Part shown: positions 9,229 through 17,002 of the stretch, one piece after another | Numbering within the stretch: the stretch's first letter is position 1 | How the letters are laid out: each line of letters starts with the position of its first letter | NCBI GenBank assembly: GCA_018240525.1 | Contig: JAFEFN010000007.1 | Location: 124,001-188,000 of the forward strand | Source: Pseudomonadota bacterium | GTDB taxonomy: Bacteria > Pseudomonadota > Gammaproteobacteria > Steroidobacterales > Steroidobacteraceae | Length of the DNA stretch: 64,000 nt | Direction: 5' to 3' | The notes under the pieces: generated by a model | The model's database searches: none | What the model was told of the DNA's origin: nothing | What the model saw: only the letters and a program-made list of their open reading frames with translations | Position numbers and translations under genes: made by a program

Positions 9229-9262
9229 GGTTAATTTTTATACAGGTCAATTTTTGTACAGC
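9229..9262 (-). promoter_or_regulatory. AT-rich direct repeats upstream of the SYLF gene
   Basis: In otherwise GC-rich DNA two 13-bp copies (AATTTTTATACAG at 9233-9245 and AATTTTTGTACAG at 9249-9261) differ at one base and are 16 bp apart. On the minus strand this gives TTGACCTGTATAAAAATT, which contains a TATAAA element upstream of the SYLF start. It is probably a promoter or operator; no regulator can be named. Confidence 0.35.
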
Positions 9263-9292
9263 CGGCGCGCCGGCGCGGCGCTGCCGTGAGGT

Positions 9293-10498
9293 TCAGTACC
9301 AGATCGAGAAGAACAGCGTCCACACGTTCGCATTCAGCTTGTACAGCGGCTCGTTGCCGGCGCCGTACTCCGGGGCGAGCAATGCGTTGCGGAAGTTGCG
9401 GTAGTCGATCATCAGGTGCTGGTAGTGGAAGTTGAGCGAGCTCTTGCTCACCCAGGGCGCCCAGGACAGGCGCCGGAACTGGTAGGCGCCGCCGCCACCG
9501 ATCGTCCAGTCATAGAAGGAGGCGAGTTCGCGGTCGCGGGCCATGAAGTTCTGGTAGTCCGCGCGCGGGAACAGGTCGCTGTAGAAGTCGGCCTCGTTCT
9601 GCGTGTAGTAGCGCAGCAGCACGTCGAAGGTGAACTGGTGCCATGGCTGGGTGTAGTCCGCCTCGAGGGTGTGGCCACGGATGCCCCAGGTGTCCTGGAA
9701 GTAGCGATACTCGCCGGTGACCGCGGCACGCCAGGACAGGTAGTGCTTCACGCTGACCGAGGCGGCGTGGCTGGTACGGGTGTTCGGGTAGACCTGGTCG
9801 GCCAGCGTGTAGCCATTGCCCTCGCCGGGCGACAGGTAGCGGATCTTGCGGTAGGGGTTGGCGAGGTAGCCCTGGTCGGTCAGCAGCTCGTAGTTGAAGT
9901 TCGCGATGGTGTTGCGGGTCAGGATCTGGCTGATCTCCAGCGAGTAGCCCCGGTGGTCGGCATGCTCGTGGAAGGTCGGGTCGTTGATGATGTCGCCGCC
10001 CGAGGTTTTGATGTCGCGGAACACCTGGTCCCAGCCCTGGCGGTAGCCCAGGGTGACGGTGGTCAGGTCCCCGAACATGTCCTGGCTGACCGAGACGAAG
10101 GCGGTATTGGCCTTGTAGTCCGGCTCGTTGCTGTAGATGTAGCCGGCGCTGTAGGTGGACTTGCCGTGCAGGTACTCGACGCCGCCGCTGTACTGCCTGC
10201 GGGTCTCCTTGTACGGGCTCGCCGACAGCTTCACGTCGATCGAGGCGCTGGAGATCATGTCCTCGTAGTAGTTCGCCGTGAAGGACAGGTTGTCCCCGAC
10301 CTTCTTGCGCACCAGCACCGAGGGGCCGTCCACGGTGATGTCACCGCCGCTGTAGCTGTGCCACATGGCATCGGCCCGGTCCTCGGGCAGCACGCCGCCG
10401 ATCACGGGCGCCGTGATCAGGCACAGCGCCAGCAGCGTCCTGGCGAAGGAGCTCAGGCGCAGCCAGCGGTGCGCGCCCCTGATGCCCGTCAGTTGCAT
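9293..10498 (-). CDS. DUF3570 outer-membrane beta-barrel protein
   Basis: The 401-residue protein has an N-terminal export signal and a body of alternating aromatic strands. These include ITVDGPSVLVRKKVG, SFTANYYEDMIS, YSGGVEYLHGKSTYSAGYIYS and a C-terminal WTLFFSIWY ending in an aromatic residue. This is the DUF3570 family, predicted to be a barrel in the outer membrane. Its start overlaps the end of the DUF4266 gene by 10 bp, implying translational coupling. DUF3570 and DUF4266 genes often neighbour thioredoxin-like genes, as here. It is the last gene of the minus-strand operon that begins at 15420. Function is unknown. Confidence 0.85.
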   Translation of the reverse strand: MQLTGIRGAHRWLRLSSFARTLLALCLITAPVIGGVLPEDRADAMWHSYSGGDITVDGPSVLVRKKVGDNLSFTANYYEDMISSASIDVKLSASPYKETRRQYSGGVEYLHGKSTYSAGYIYSNEPDYKANTAFVSVSQDMFGDLTTVTLGYRQGWDQVFRDIKTSGGDIINDPTFHEHADHRGYSLEISQILTRNTIANFNYELLTDQGYLANPYRKIRYLSPGEGNGYTLADQVYPNTRTSHAASVSVKHYLSWRAAVTGEYRYFQDTWGIRGHTLEADYTQPWHQFTFDVLLRYYTQNEADFYSDLFPRADYQNFMARDRELASFYDWTIGGGGAYQFRRLSWAPWVSKSSLNFHYQHLMIDYRNFRNALLAPEYGAGNEPLYKLNANVWTLFFSIWY

Positions 10499-10767
10499 CC
10501 GCAGCCGCCGCCGACCGCGCCCGTGGCGCCGCGCGAGCCCTCGCGGCTCTCCCAGACATGCTCGAAGTAGACGCTCGAGACCGGGTCGCGGTTCTGCGCC
10601 ATGACCGGGTCGGCGAAGTGCTCGCGCTCGTAAGGCTTCACCCACGGGGTGAGGGGCAGGGTGGGCATGGCCGAGCAGCCGCCCAGCGCCAGCACCGCGA
10701 GCGCGGTGAGTCCTGCCGCCACCCGGCGCCCCGCGCCGCCCACCGTGCCATTCCCGCGTGTTCGCAT
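10489..10767 (-). CDS. DUF4266 lipoprotein with Cys-containing tail
   Basis: This 92-residue protein has a lipoprotein signal (ALGGC, Cys about 31) and the DUF4266 core PWVKPYEREHFADPVM...YFEHVWESREGSRGA. It ends in GGGCGCN, so two Cys lie in the last four residues. It is 5 bp downstream of a TlpA-type thioredoxin gene and overlaps the DUF3570 gene by 10 bp, which makes a DUF3570-DUF4266-thioredoxin unit. A role as a redox-active or metal-binding partner of the barrel is inference. The start has AGGA only 3 nt before the ATG. Confidence 0.85.
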   Translation of the reverse strand: MRTRGNGTVGGAGRRVAAGLTALAVLALGGCSAMPTLPLTPWVKPYEREHFADPVMAQNRDPVSSVYFEHVWESREGSRGATGAVGGGCGCN

Positions 10768-10772
10768 CGGTC

Positions 10773-11261
10773 CTACTCGCGCACCAGGGTGCGGATGCTG
10801 TCCAGGTACTCGTTCTCGTCGCCCGGCTTGTAGCCATGGTGCAGCAGGCGCACGTTGCCCGCGCGATCGATGATGACGGTGCTCGGCATGCCGGTCACAT
10901 CGTAGAGCTTGCTGACCTTGCTGTCCTTGTCGAAGAGAATCGGGAAGCTCACCGGGGTCTGCTTGAGCCAGTCCACCGCGGCATTGGAGTCCGGCTCCAC
11001 GTTCACGCCCAGCATGGTGAAGCCCAGCTTGTTGTACTTCTTATATATGCCCTCGAGCAGCGGCATCTCTTGCCGGCACGGACCGCACCAGCTGGCCCAG
11101 AAGTTGAGCATGACGACCTGCCCCTTGTACTGCGCCAGGCTGACGTCCTTGCCACCCTGCGAGGCGAGGCTGAACTGCGGCGCCGGGGCGCCGACCGGGC
11201 CGGCGAGCGCGGGCAGCGCGAGCGCCAGGGCTGCGACTGCGGCGGCGATGTGATTCCTCAT
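10773..11261 (-). CDS. TlpA-like periplasmic thioredoxin
   Basis: The protein has 162 residues. A signal peptide ends near residue 20 (LPALAG) and a thioredoxin fold of the TlpA/ResA type follows. The active site WCGPC has Cys59 and Cys62, and the cis-Pro region is GMPSTVIID. It should reduce disulfides in the periplasm, for example apocytochrome CxxCH cysteines before haem attachment. That would fit the cytochrome-like genes in the same operon. The frame extends upstream, but ATG 11261 gives the signal peptide directly. It lies 16 bp after the barrel lipoprotein gene. Confidence 0.9.
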   Translation of the reverse strand: MRNHIAAAVAALALALPALAGPVGAPAPQFSLASQGGKDVSLAQYKGQVVMLNFWASWCGPCRQEMPLLEGIYKKYNKLGFTMLGVNVEPDSNAAVDWLKQTPVSFPILFDKDSKVSKLYDVTGMPSTVIIDRAGNVRLLHHGYKPGDENEYLDSIRTLVRE

Positions 11262-11277
11262 GGTGCGTCCCTCTACT

Positions 11278-11982
11278 TTAGAAGAAGACGGTCGTCGCAA
11301 GCCGCGCCTCGATGTTGTTGGTGAGCTTGGAGCTGCCGAGCAGGTCGGAGTTGAACACCCGATCCTGCACCGTGATGTGCACGGCCAGCCAGTCCGTCGG
11401 TACGACGCGGTAGCCGGCCCCAAAGTTCACCGTGAACTTCGTGTCCCCGGCGAACTCGGTAGCACCGATTCCGCCGAGGAGATAAAAAGCGCTCGTCATG
11501 GCGCGACCGCGACCGAGATAGGCCTCGCCAGGCAGGAAGTTGTAGCCGAGAGACAAATCGTAATACGTGAAACGCCTCTCAGACTCGGTAAGCAGCTGGA
11601 TGCCGCCGTTCAGGGTTTCGAAGCTCGTCTTGCCGGCCTTGGAACGGCCCCACTCGCCCTGGAAGAAGAAGTCCTCGGTGATGTGGTACGCGGCCAGCAG
11701 ACCGTAGGAGGGATTGGTGCCAAAGTCCTCGATGGAGAGCACGCCGTAGTCCAGGCCCACCTCGATGTTGCGGCTGCGCACCTTGGGCACCTTGATGGTG
11801 CGGCGCGACACCTCCGGCTCCACCACGCGCGGCGGGGCAGCATTGTCTTCGGCAAGCGCCTGGGCCTCGGTGGGTTCGTTGCTCGGCGGCGAGCCGTGAT
11901 GGAACCAGCCGCGCACCGTGGCGCAGCCGGGCAGCGTGGCCAGCAGCGCCGTCAGAAGAAAAACGCGAAGCCCAGTTTCCAT
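11278..11982 (-). CDS. Outer-membrane beta-barrel domain lipoprotein
   Basis: The 234-residue protein begins with a lipoprotein signal (LLATLPGC, Cys about 20). A charged, Pro-rich linker follows, then an eight-strand-like barrel (NIEVGLDYGVLSIEDFGTNPSYGLLAAYHI...FTYYDLSLGYNFLPGEAYLG...NNIEARLATTVFF) with a terminal Phe. It is similar in style to the next gene upstream and to the small outer-membrane barrels in myxobacterial Glt/Nfs clusters. Its start lies 31 bp inside the SH3-barrel gene, so translation is probably coupled. Which barrel transports or anchors what is unknown. Confidence 0.8.
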   Translation of the reverse strand: METGLRVFLLTALLATLPGCATVRGWFHHGSPPSNEPTEAQALAEDNAAPPRVVEPEVSRRTIKVPKVRSRNIEVGLDYGVLSIEDFGTNPSYGLLAAYHITEDFFFQGEWGRSKAGKTSFETLNGGIQLLTESERRFTYYDLSLGYNFLPGEAYLGRGRAMTSAFYLLGGIGATEFAGDTKFTVNFGAGYRVVPTDWLAVHITVQDRVFNSDLLGSSKLTNNIEARLATTVFF

Positions 11983-12707
11983 TCGTCCTCTTCCTGATTC
12001 GCGTTGCGCGTCGTGAAAATGTAGTGCGTCTTGTACTCGGCGCGCAGGAAGAACCGGCGCGTCAGGTAGTAGCGTACACCGAGGCCGGCGTAGGCCGTGT
12101 CCTCGGTGCGATCGGCAGCCTGCACCAGCGTGGCCTTCGGCGAGATGCGCACCAGTCCCAGTCCCAGCGTCACGAAGGGCGAGGCGCGCCACTCGGGCGC
12201 AAAAACGTGAATCAGGCCGATATCAGCGGTGAAGCCGTTCGAGTAGGTGCCCAGATACTGGCCGAGGGTGCCCTCCAGGCCGAGCTGTGAGTTGAAGTAC
12301 ACGGAGGCGTAACCGGACACCTCGGTCGCCCCGCCGTACGTGCCGGTGAACATGCCCATTTCGAAGTTGTGGCTGGTGAAGCCGGCGCGGTCGCCGAGCG
12401 GGAACACGAAGCGCGTGCCATCCGCCAGCACCGTCCTCTGCATGTCCTTCTGCGAGGCCCAGCCCTCGACGCCCTGCTCGGTGCGCACCTTGAACCAGTC
12501 GGTGCGGCGAAACAGCACGTCGACGCTGGCATCGCGCGGCACCACGTGGAAGACGGGGTAGCCCCGCCCGGGCCCGGTGTGCAACTCGAGGTACGGCTCG
12601 GTCACGAACAGCTGCAGGTACTCGCTCGCGGCGCCCACCCTCGGGGTGAACAGGGCTGCCAGCAACAGTAGGCTCGCGAGCGCAAGCTGATGCGCGCTCC
12701 TGGTCAA
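11952..12707 (-). CDS. SH3-domain plus outer-membrane beta-barrel protein
   Basis: This 251-residue protein has a signal peptide ending near VGAAS. A bacterial SH3 domain occupies about residues 28-95 (LFVTEPYLELHTGPGRGYPVFHVVPRDASVDVLFRRTDWFKVRTEQGVEGWASQ, quoted from a longer run only as landmark words: ELHTGPGRGYPVF and GVEGWAS). A barrel domain of about 150 residues ends in KLGFAFFF. SH3b domains usually bind peptidoglycan, so the protein could tie the outer membrane to the wall. It overlaps the next barrel gene by 31 bp and follows the cytochrome/propeller lipoprotein gene by 13 bp. Confidence 0.82.
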   Translation of the reverse strand: MTRSAHQLALASLLLLAALFTPRVGAASEYLQLFVTEPYLELHTGPGRGYPVFHVVPRDASVDVLFRRTDWFKVRTEQGVEGWASQKDMQRTVLADGTRFVFPLGDRAGFTSHNFEMGMFTGTYGGATEVSGYASVYFNSQLGLEGTLGQYLGTYSNGFTADIGLIHVFAPEWRASPFVTLGLGLVRISPKATLVQAADRTEDTAYAGLGVRYYLTRRFFLRAEYKTHYIFTTRNANQEEDEWKLGFAFFF

Positions 12708-12720
12708 TGCCGTCCTTCGC

Positions 12721-15420
12721 TCAATTTACCGGTACCGCCGGATCAAAGGGATTATTGAAGTACTGCGCGCCGATATCCAGCCACTCGGACACCAGCCGCA
12801 GCTCCGCCGGGGTCAGCCAGCCGGCGTGCGTGGTGGGCGAGCCAGCCGCAAACCTGCTCATGAACTGCGCCGAGAGTCCGCCATTCGCGCTTCCCGCGTT
12901 CAGGTAGGGGCCGACCGGGACCACCTGGGTCGCGTTCGGGTCCGTCGGTGTCGGCGCCATGATAACGATATTGTGGGGGAACAGTAGCTGGCGGTACGAG
13001 GTCAGCTGCTGCGGGTCATCGTCCGAAGCCGAGCTGGTCAGGTCGAGATTGCCCGCCGGCATCTGCGCGGCGCCGGCAGCATTCTTCGGGCTGTGGCAGC
13101 CGCCCTGGGTGCAGGTGTGGTCCGAGACCACCAGGCCCGTCACCGGATCGGTGGTCTGTCGCGTCAGGTCCCATACCGGCTGCAGGTGCTGCGGGTAGTT
13201 GATGACGATGCGGCAGGTCGCCGACCAGGCCGTCACGCAGGTCGCGCTGGTGGGGAAGGCGGTCATGAACTGCGTGGCATCGTCATAGCGCAGGTTGATG
13301 GGCGCCCCCGGGGTCGCCTGCGCCGGGTCCGTCCACACATCCGTGTACACGACGTTCACCCCCGGCACCATCTGCTTGCAGGCCGGGGTGTCGCTGGTGC
13401 AGCTCACGCGCATACGCGCCTGCGCCATGGTCTCGCCCTGGTTGGGGATGAAGGCGCCCGGGCCGGCGGCGATCGTGGCAGGGAAGGGCGTTCCGCTCGC
13501 GGCGGCGCCTGCCCAGGCCGGGTTGAAGAGGCCCTGCCGGCCGTGCGAAACCGGCTTCTGCGCGGTCGCGTTCTGGTGGCAGCCGTTGCAGGTCAGGATC
13601 TCGCCGGGGCGCACCTGCAGCCAGGCGCGCTGCTCGTTGGAGATGCGCCGGCCGTTGGCATCGAGCACCGCCAGGCGGAAGGCGACGTTCGCGGGTACCT
13701 CCGCGCGCACCGAGCCATCGGGCTCGACCGGCACGTAGCCCAGGATCTCGAGCATGTAGTTGGTGGTACCGAAGGCGGAGCCGGACAAATTGACGACGGT
13801 CTTGTCCGGGATCGACACCGCCTTCTCCAGGCGCAGGAAGCGCGCCGGGCGGGCGCCCGGGGCCGTCTTGGACGAGTCGGCGACCGTGGCGATGTTCGGG
13901 CTGGCCGTGTCCACGCCGTCGATGTCATAGACGCTGCGGATGTCGATGACACCGACTCCCGCATCGACCAGGTTCTGGTCCAGGTCCACGCCCGGTACCT
14001 TGTCGAGGATGATGTTCGGCAGCTTGTAAGGCTGCGCCACCGCCACGTCGGTGATCATGGTGCCCTCGACCGGGGTCATGATCGGCAGCAGCGTGTTTTG
14101 CGCCGGATCGTACATCCACACGCTGTACAGCGGCGGTGCGGTGACCGGGTTGGCGGTGTTGAGGGTGGTCGAGTTGCACGGGACGATGGCCGGCGGCGTC
14201 TGCGTGCTGTCCAGCAGGCGGCACTGGGTCCAGCTCACCAGGATGCGGTTGGTGCCGTCGTGCAGCGGGTAGGCCGAGTTGTAGCGGCCGCCCTGCGATG
14301 GCCCGGGGATGGTCGTGACATCGTTGCTGGTCGCGGCGGTCTGCGCAGGTCCCGTGCCACCGGCATTGCTCAGCAGCGGCTGCGTGTTCTCCACGTACTT
14401 GGCGCCGTCGATGATGATGAGCGCGCCGCCATCGTCGACGTCGGTGTACTGCCGCGCGATGGTGAGGATGCGACCGTCGTCCATCTGCCTGGGGTGCACG
14501 AACTCCACCACCGTGTTGTTGGTGCCGGTCATGTGGCTGTTCGTGCCGTAGTACAGCTGCAGGTCCGTGCCGTCCGGGTTGGAGGTGTACAGGCTCATGC
14601 CGTCCCTGCCGAGCGCGTTGTCCCAGCGGCTCCACAGCACGCGGCCGTTGGCGAGCACGGTGGCGTCGCGGTCGTGACTCTGATTGAAGGAGACCTGGTG
14701 CAGGCCGGTGCCGTCGGCATTGACGACCTCCAGCACGAAGCCCGGCTCCTGGCGCGCCTCGTCCTGCGCGGAGAACTGCGGCTTGCCCTCGTCGAGCAGG
14801 ATGCCCTGCGACTGGTTCTGGCGCGTGGTGCTGAAGATGATGCGACCGTCCGGCAGGAAGTGCGGCGAGACGTCGTTGACGGTCGCCGGGTCGGGGTCGT
14901 TCGCCGGGTTGATGACCGGGTGCAGGTCGTCGCTGGCGATGATGTACTCGTAGATGCGCCACGACGGCGGCATCGTGACGTCCGGCTTGGCCGGCAGCGG
15001 GCCGCGCATCGCGAACACCACCGCCTTGCCGTCCGGGGAGGTGTCGACGTCCTTAACGTCCCAGATGTCCGTGCCGGTGATGCGCGTGGTGATGTTGGTC
15101 TCGGTGGCGCTGGGCGAGGCGCTGGCGCGCATGAACAGGTCCGCGGTCGGCGTGCTCGCCACGGCGTCGTTCATGATGCGCAGGTCATCCTGCATGAGCG
15201 TGCCGTCGGCCTGCAGGGGCACCTGGCGCTTCACGTAGAAGATCGGGTAGTCGACCGTGGCGGGATCGCTGCTCTGGCCACCGCCGCCAAAGCCGACCGT
15301 GCCGCCGCCGCTGCAGGCGCCGAGTGCGAGCGCGCCCGCGGCCAACGCTGCCGCCACACCCAACCTGCGGGCGTGCCTCGCCCTCTTAATAAGAATCCGC
15401 CAGCCGCACTGCGCGTGCAT
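12721..15420 (-). CDS. Beta-propeller, c-type cytochrome-like lipoprotein
   Basis: The protein (about 899 residues) is a predicted lipoprotein (ALALGAC) followed by TolB/PD40-like propeller repeats. Blades are marked by SPDGKAVVFAMRG, FLPDGRIIFSTTR and LANGRVLWSRWD. The C-terminal third carries a CNGCH haem motif and an unusual CTQGGCH (C-x4-C-H) motif plus extra Cys residues. The arrangement resembles proteins related to the hydrazine synthase alpha subunit, but nothing points to hydrazine chemistry. It is probably surface or periplasmic and redox-active. I chose ATG 15420 because GGAG lies 6 nt before it; ATG 15435 is also possible. It heads the six-gene minus operon. Confidence 0.78.
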   Translation of the reverse strand: MHAQCGWRILIKRARHARRLGVAAALAAGALALGACSGGGTVGFGGGGQSSDPATVDYPIFYVKRQVPLQADGTLMQDDLRIMNDAVASTPTADLFMRASASPSATETNITTRITGTDIWDVKDVDTSPDGKAVVFAMRGPLPAKPDVTMPPSWRIYEYIIASDDLHPVINPANDPDPATVNDVSPHFLPDGRIIFSTTRQNQSQGILLDEGKPQFSAQDEARQEPGFVLEVVNADGTGLHQVSFNQSHDRDATVLANGRVLWSRWDNALGRDGMSLYTSNPDGTDLQLYYGTNSHMTGTNNTVVEFVHPRQMDDGRILTIARQYTDVDDGGALIIIDGAKYVENTQPLLSNAGGTGPAQTAATSNDVTTIPGPSQGGRYNSAYPLHDGTNRILVSWTQCRLLDSTQTPPAIVPCNSTTLNTANPVTAPPLYSVWMYDPAQNTLLPIMTPVEGTMITDVAVAQPYKLPNIILDKVPGVDLDQNLVDAGVGVIDIRSVYDIDGVDTASPNIATVADSSKTAPGARPARFLRLEKAVSIPDKTVVNLSGSAFGTTNYMLEILGYVPVEPDGSVRAEVPANVAFRLAVLDANGRRISNEQRAWLQVRPGEILTCNGCHQNATAQKPVSHGRQGLFNPAWAGAAASGTPFPATIAAGPGAFIPNQGETMAQARMRVSCTSDTPACKQMVPGVNVVYTDVWTDPAQATPGAPINLRYDDATQFMTAFPTSATCVTAWSATCRIVINYPQHLQPVWDLTRQTTDPVTGLVVSDHTCTQGGCHSPKNAAGAAQMPAGNLDLTSSASDDDPQQLTSYRQLLFPHNIVIMAPTPTDPNATQVVPVGPYLNAGSANGGLSAQFMSRFAAGSPTTHAGWLTPAELRLVSEWLDIGAQYFNNPFDPAVPVN

Positions 15421-15772
15421 TTCCATCTCCGTCATCACGCGGATGCTTCCTCGCGTGTGAATGTAACGTAATTCAGGGCCATTTCGATGACTTATCGTCA
15501 TACCGACGATTCCATCACGGCGTAGCAGCGGGCCCCGCGGTTTTCATTGCACCCGTGGGTGCCCGCTCGATCGCACTACTAGGTAGACGTTCGAGGTGTA
15601 CCACGCCGTGACCGGAATCCCAGTTTGCCGCGCATTGAGCAGCGCGGGATAAGAACTCATCAAACTGTCGGCCAATGGCGACGTCAGTTGATTGAGACAT
15701 TCGGGGCGGGAGATTTTTGACCCTATAGTCCGGTCCGCATACCGGGCGAGTTTGTTGGGAGTTGGTTAGCCC
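15421..15772. promoter_or_regulatory. Divergent promoter region between the two cytochrome-type operons
   Basis: This 352-bp gap separates the minus operon (start 15420) from the plus operon (start 15773) and holds no convincing gene. It is less GC-rich than its flanks. It contains an inverted repeat, ATGAC-TTATC-GTCAT at 15487-15501, that could bind a regulator. A TTGACC element at 15718-15723 stands 17 bp before a poor -10 (TACCGG). GGGAG upstream of the plus-strand ATG could serve as a ribosome site, though its spacing of 12 nt is long. On the minus strand TACATT lies ahead of the lipoprotein gene. A shared regulator for both operons is plausible. Confidence 0.5.
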
Positions 15773-16963
15773 ATGAATGTCAGAAACAAACAGGCACAGG
15801 TCGGTTCGCGCCGCGCGCGGCGCGCCCTGGCGGCATCGATGTTGTTCGTGCTCGCCACGGCCGCGCATGCCGGCGCGCCTGAGCAGGCGAAGCGCATCTA
15901 CGAGCGCATCGCGGGCGAGCCGCCGCCGCCTGCCGTGCTTACGCAGATGACCGCCGCGATCAACGGCCAGCCTGGCCAGGCTGGCCTGGTGGCCGCCGCC
16001 GCGATCGCCACGCAGGCTTCCGGTTTCTACAACGTGACCCTGAAGAACATGGTCATCCCGTGGACCAACCGCGACCAGACGGTGTTTGCACCGCTGAACG
16101 ACTACGCCGCCACCGTCATCGGCATGGTGCGCGACGATGCAGACTTCAGCACCGCGCTGTCGGCGGACGTCCTCTATACGGTGAACTCCGGCGGACTGCC
16201 TGCGGTCTCCGCCGCCAACAACGACCACTACGCCGCGGCCGAGACCAACGGCGTTGACCTGATGAGCACCCTCAAGAAGACCACCCAGTCCGCCACGTAC
16301 GGGCTGCCGGCCGAGGCGGTCGCGGGACTCATGACCACGCGCGGCGCCGCCTCCGCGTTCTTCATCAACGGCACGAACCGGGCCATGTTCCGCTTCACGC
16401 TCATGAACCACCTGTGCCACGACATGGAGCAGGTGATGGACACGACGCGGCCGACCGACCGCGTGCGCCAGGACGTGGCCCGTTCCCCCGGTGGCGACAG
16501 CCGCATCTTCCTGAACCAGTGCGCGGGCTGCCACAGTGGCATGGATCCGATGGCGCAGGCCTTCGCGTACTACAACTTCGATGCCAACGCCGGTCAGCTG
16601 GTCTACACCGCCGGCGTGGTGCAGCCGAAGTACACGATCAACGCCAGCAATTTCCCCTTCGGCTTCGTGACGCCCGACAACAGCTGGTCCAACCGCTGGC
16701 GTGCCGGGCCGAATGCCTCCTTCGGCTGGGGGTCCGGCCCGGGAAGCGGCACCGGAGCCGCCTCGCTCGGCCAGGAGCTCGCCTCGAGCGACATGTTCGC
16801 GCAGTGCCAGGTGACCAAGGTCTTCCAGGCGGTTTGCTTCCGTGCACCGAACAGCTCGACCGATCAGGCGACGGTCTCCAGCATCAAGGCCAGCTTCAAG
16901 GCCAATGGCTACAAACTCAAACAGGTGTTCCAGCAGAGCGCTGCCGCCTGTGCGGGTAGCTGA
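15773..16963 (+). CDS. Exported single-CxxCH protein, DUF1588/DUF1585-like
   Basis: The 396-residue protein has a Sec signal (residues 1-33, ending TAAHAGA). The motif CAGCHSGMDPM lies about residue 250 and is followed by AQAFAYYNFD. This resembles the CxxCH-idP-GfalE-FD pattern of the planctomycete-type DUF1588/DUF1585 cytochrome-like proteins. Just before it lies PTDRVRQDVARSPGGD. It probably binds one c-type haem in the periplasm or at the cell surface. It is the first gene of the three-gene plus operon. Substrate and partner proteins are unknown. Confidence 0.72.
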   Translation: MNVRNKQAQVGSRRARRALAASMLFVLATAAHAGAPEQAKRIYERIAGEPPPPAVLTQMTAAINGQPGQAGLVAAAAIATQASGFYNVTLKNMVIPWTNRDQTVFAPLNDYAATVIGMVRDDADFSTALSADVLYTVNSGGLPAVSAANNDHYAAAETNGVDLMSTLKKTTQSATYGLPAEAVAGLMTTRGAASAFFINGTNRAMFRFTLMNHLCHDMEQVMDTTRPTDRVRQDVARSPGGDSRIFLNQCAGCHSGMDPMAQAFAYYNFDANAGQLVYTAGVVQPKYTINASNFPFGFVTPDNSWSNRWRAGPNASFGWGSGPGSGTGAASLGQELASSDMFAQCQVTKVFQAVCFRAPNSSTDQATVSSIKASFKANGYKLKQVFQQSAAACAGS

Positions 16964-17002
16964 GCGAGCGCAGCCATGAACGACACTGAACAGGGCTTCC
17001 TT

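Noticed and set aside
12721..15420. Assignment of the propeller lipoprotein as a hydrazine synthase subunit
   Set aside because: Only the general propeller-plus-CxxCH layout is shared. The other synthase subunits and anammox context are missing.
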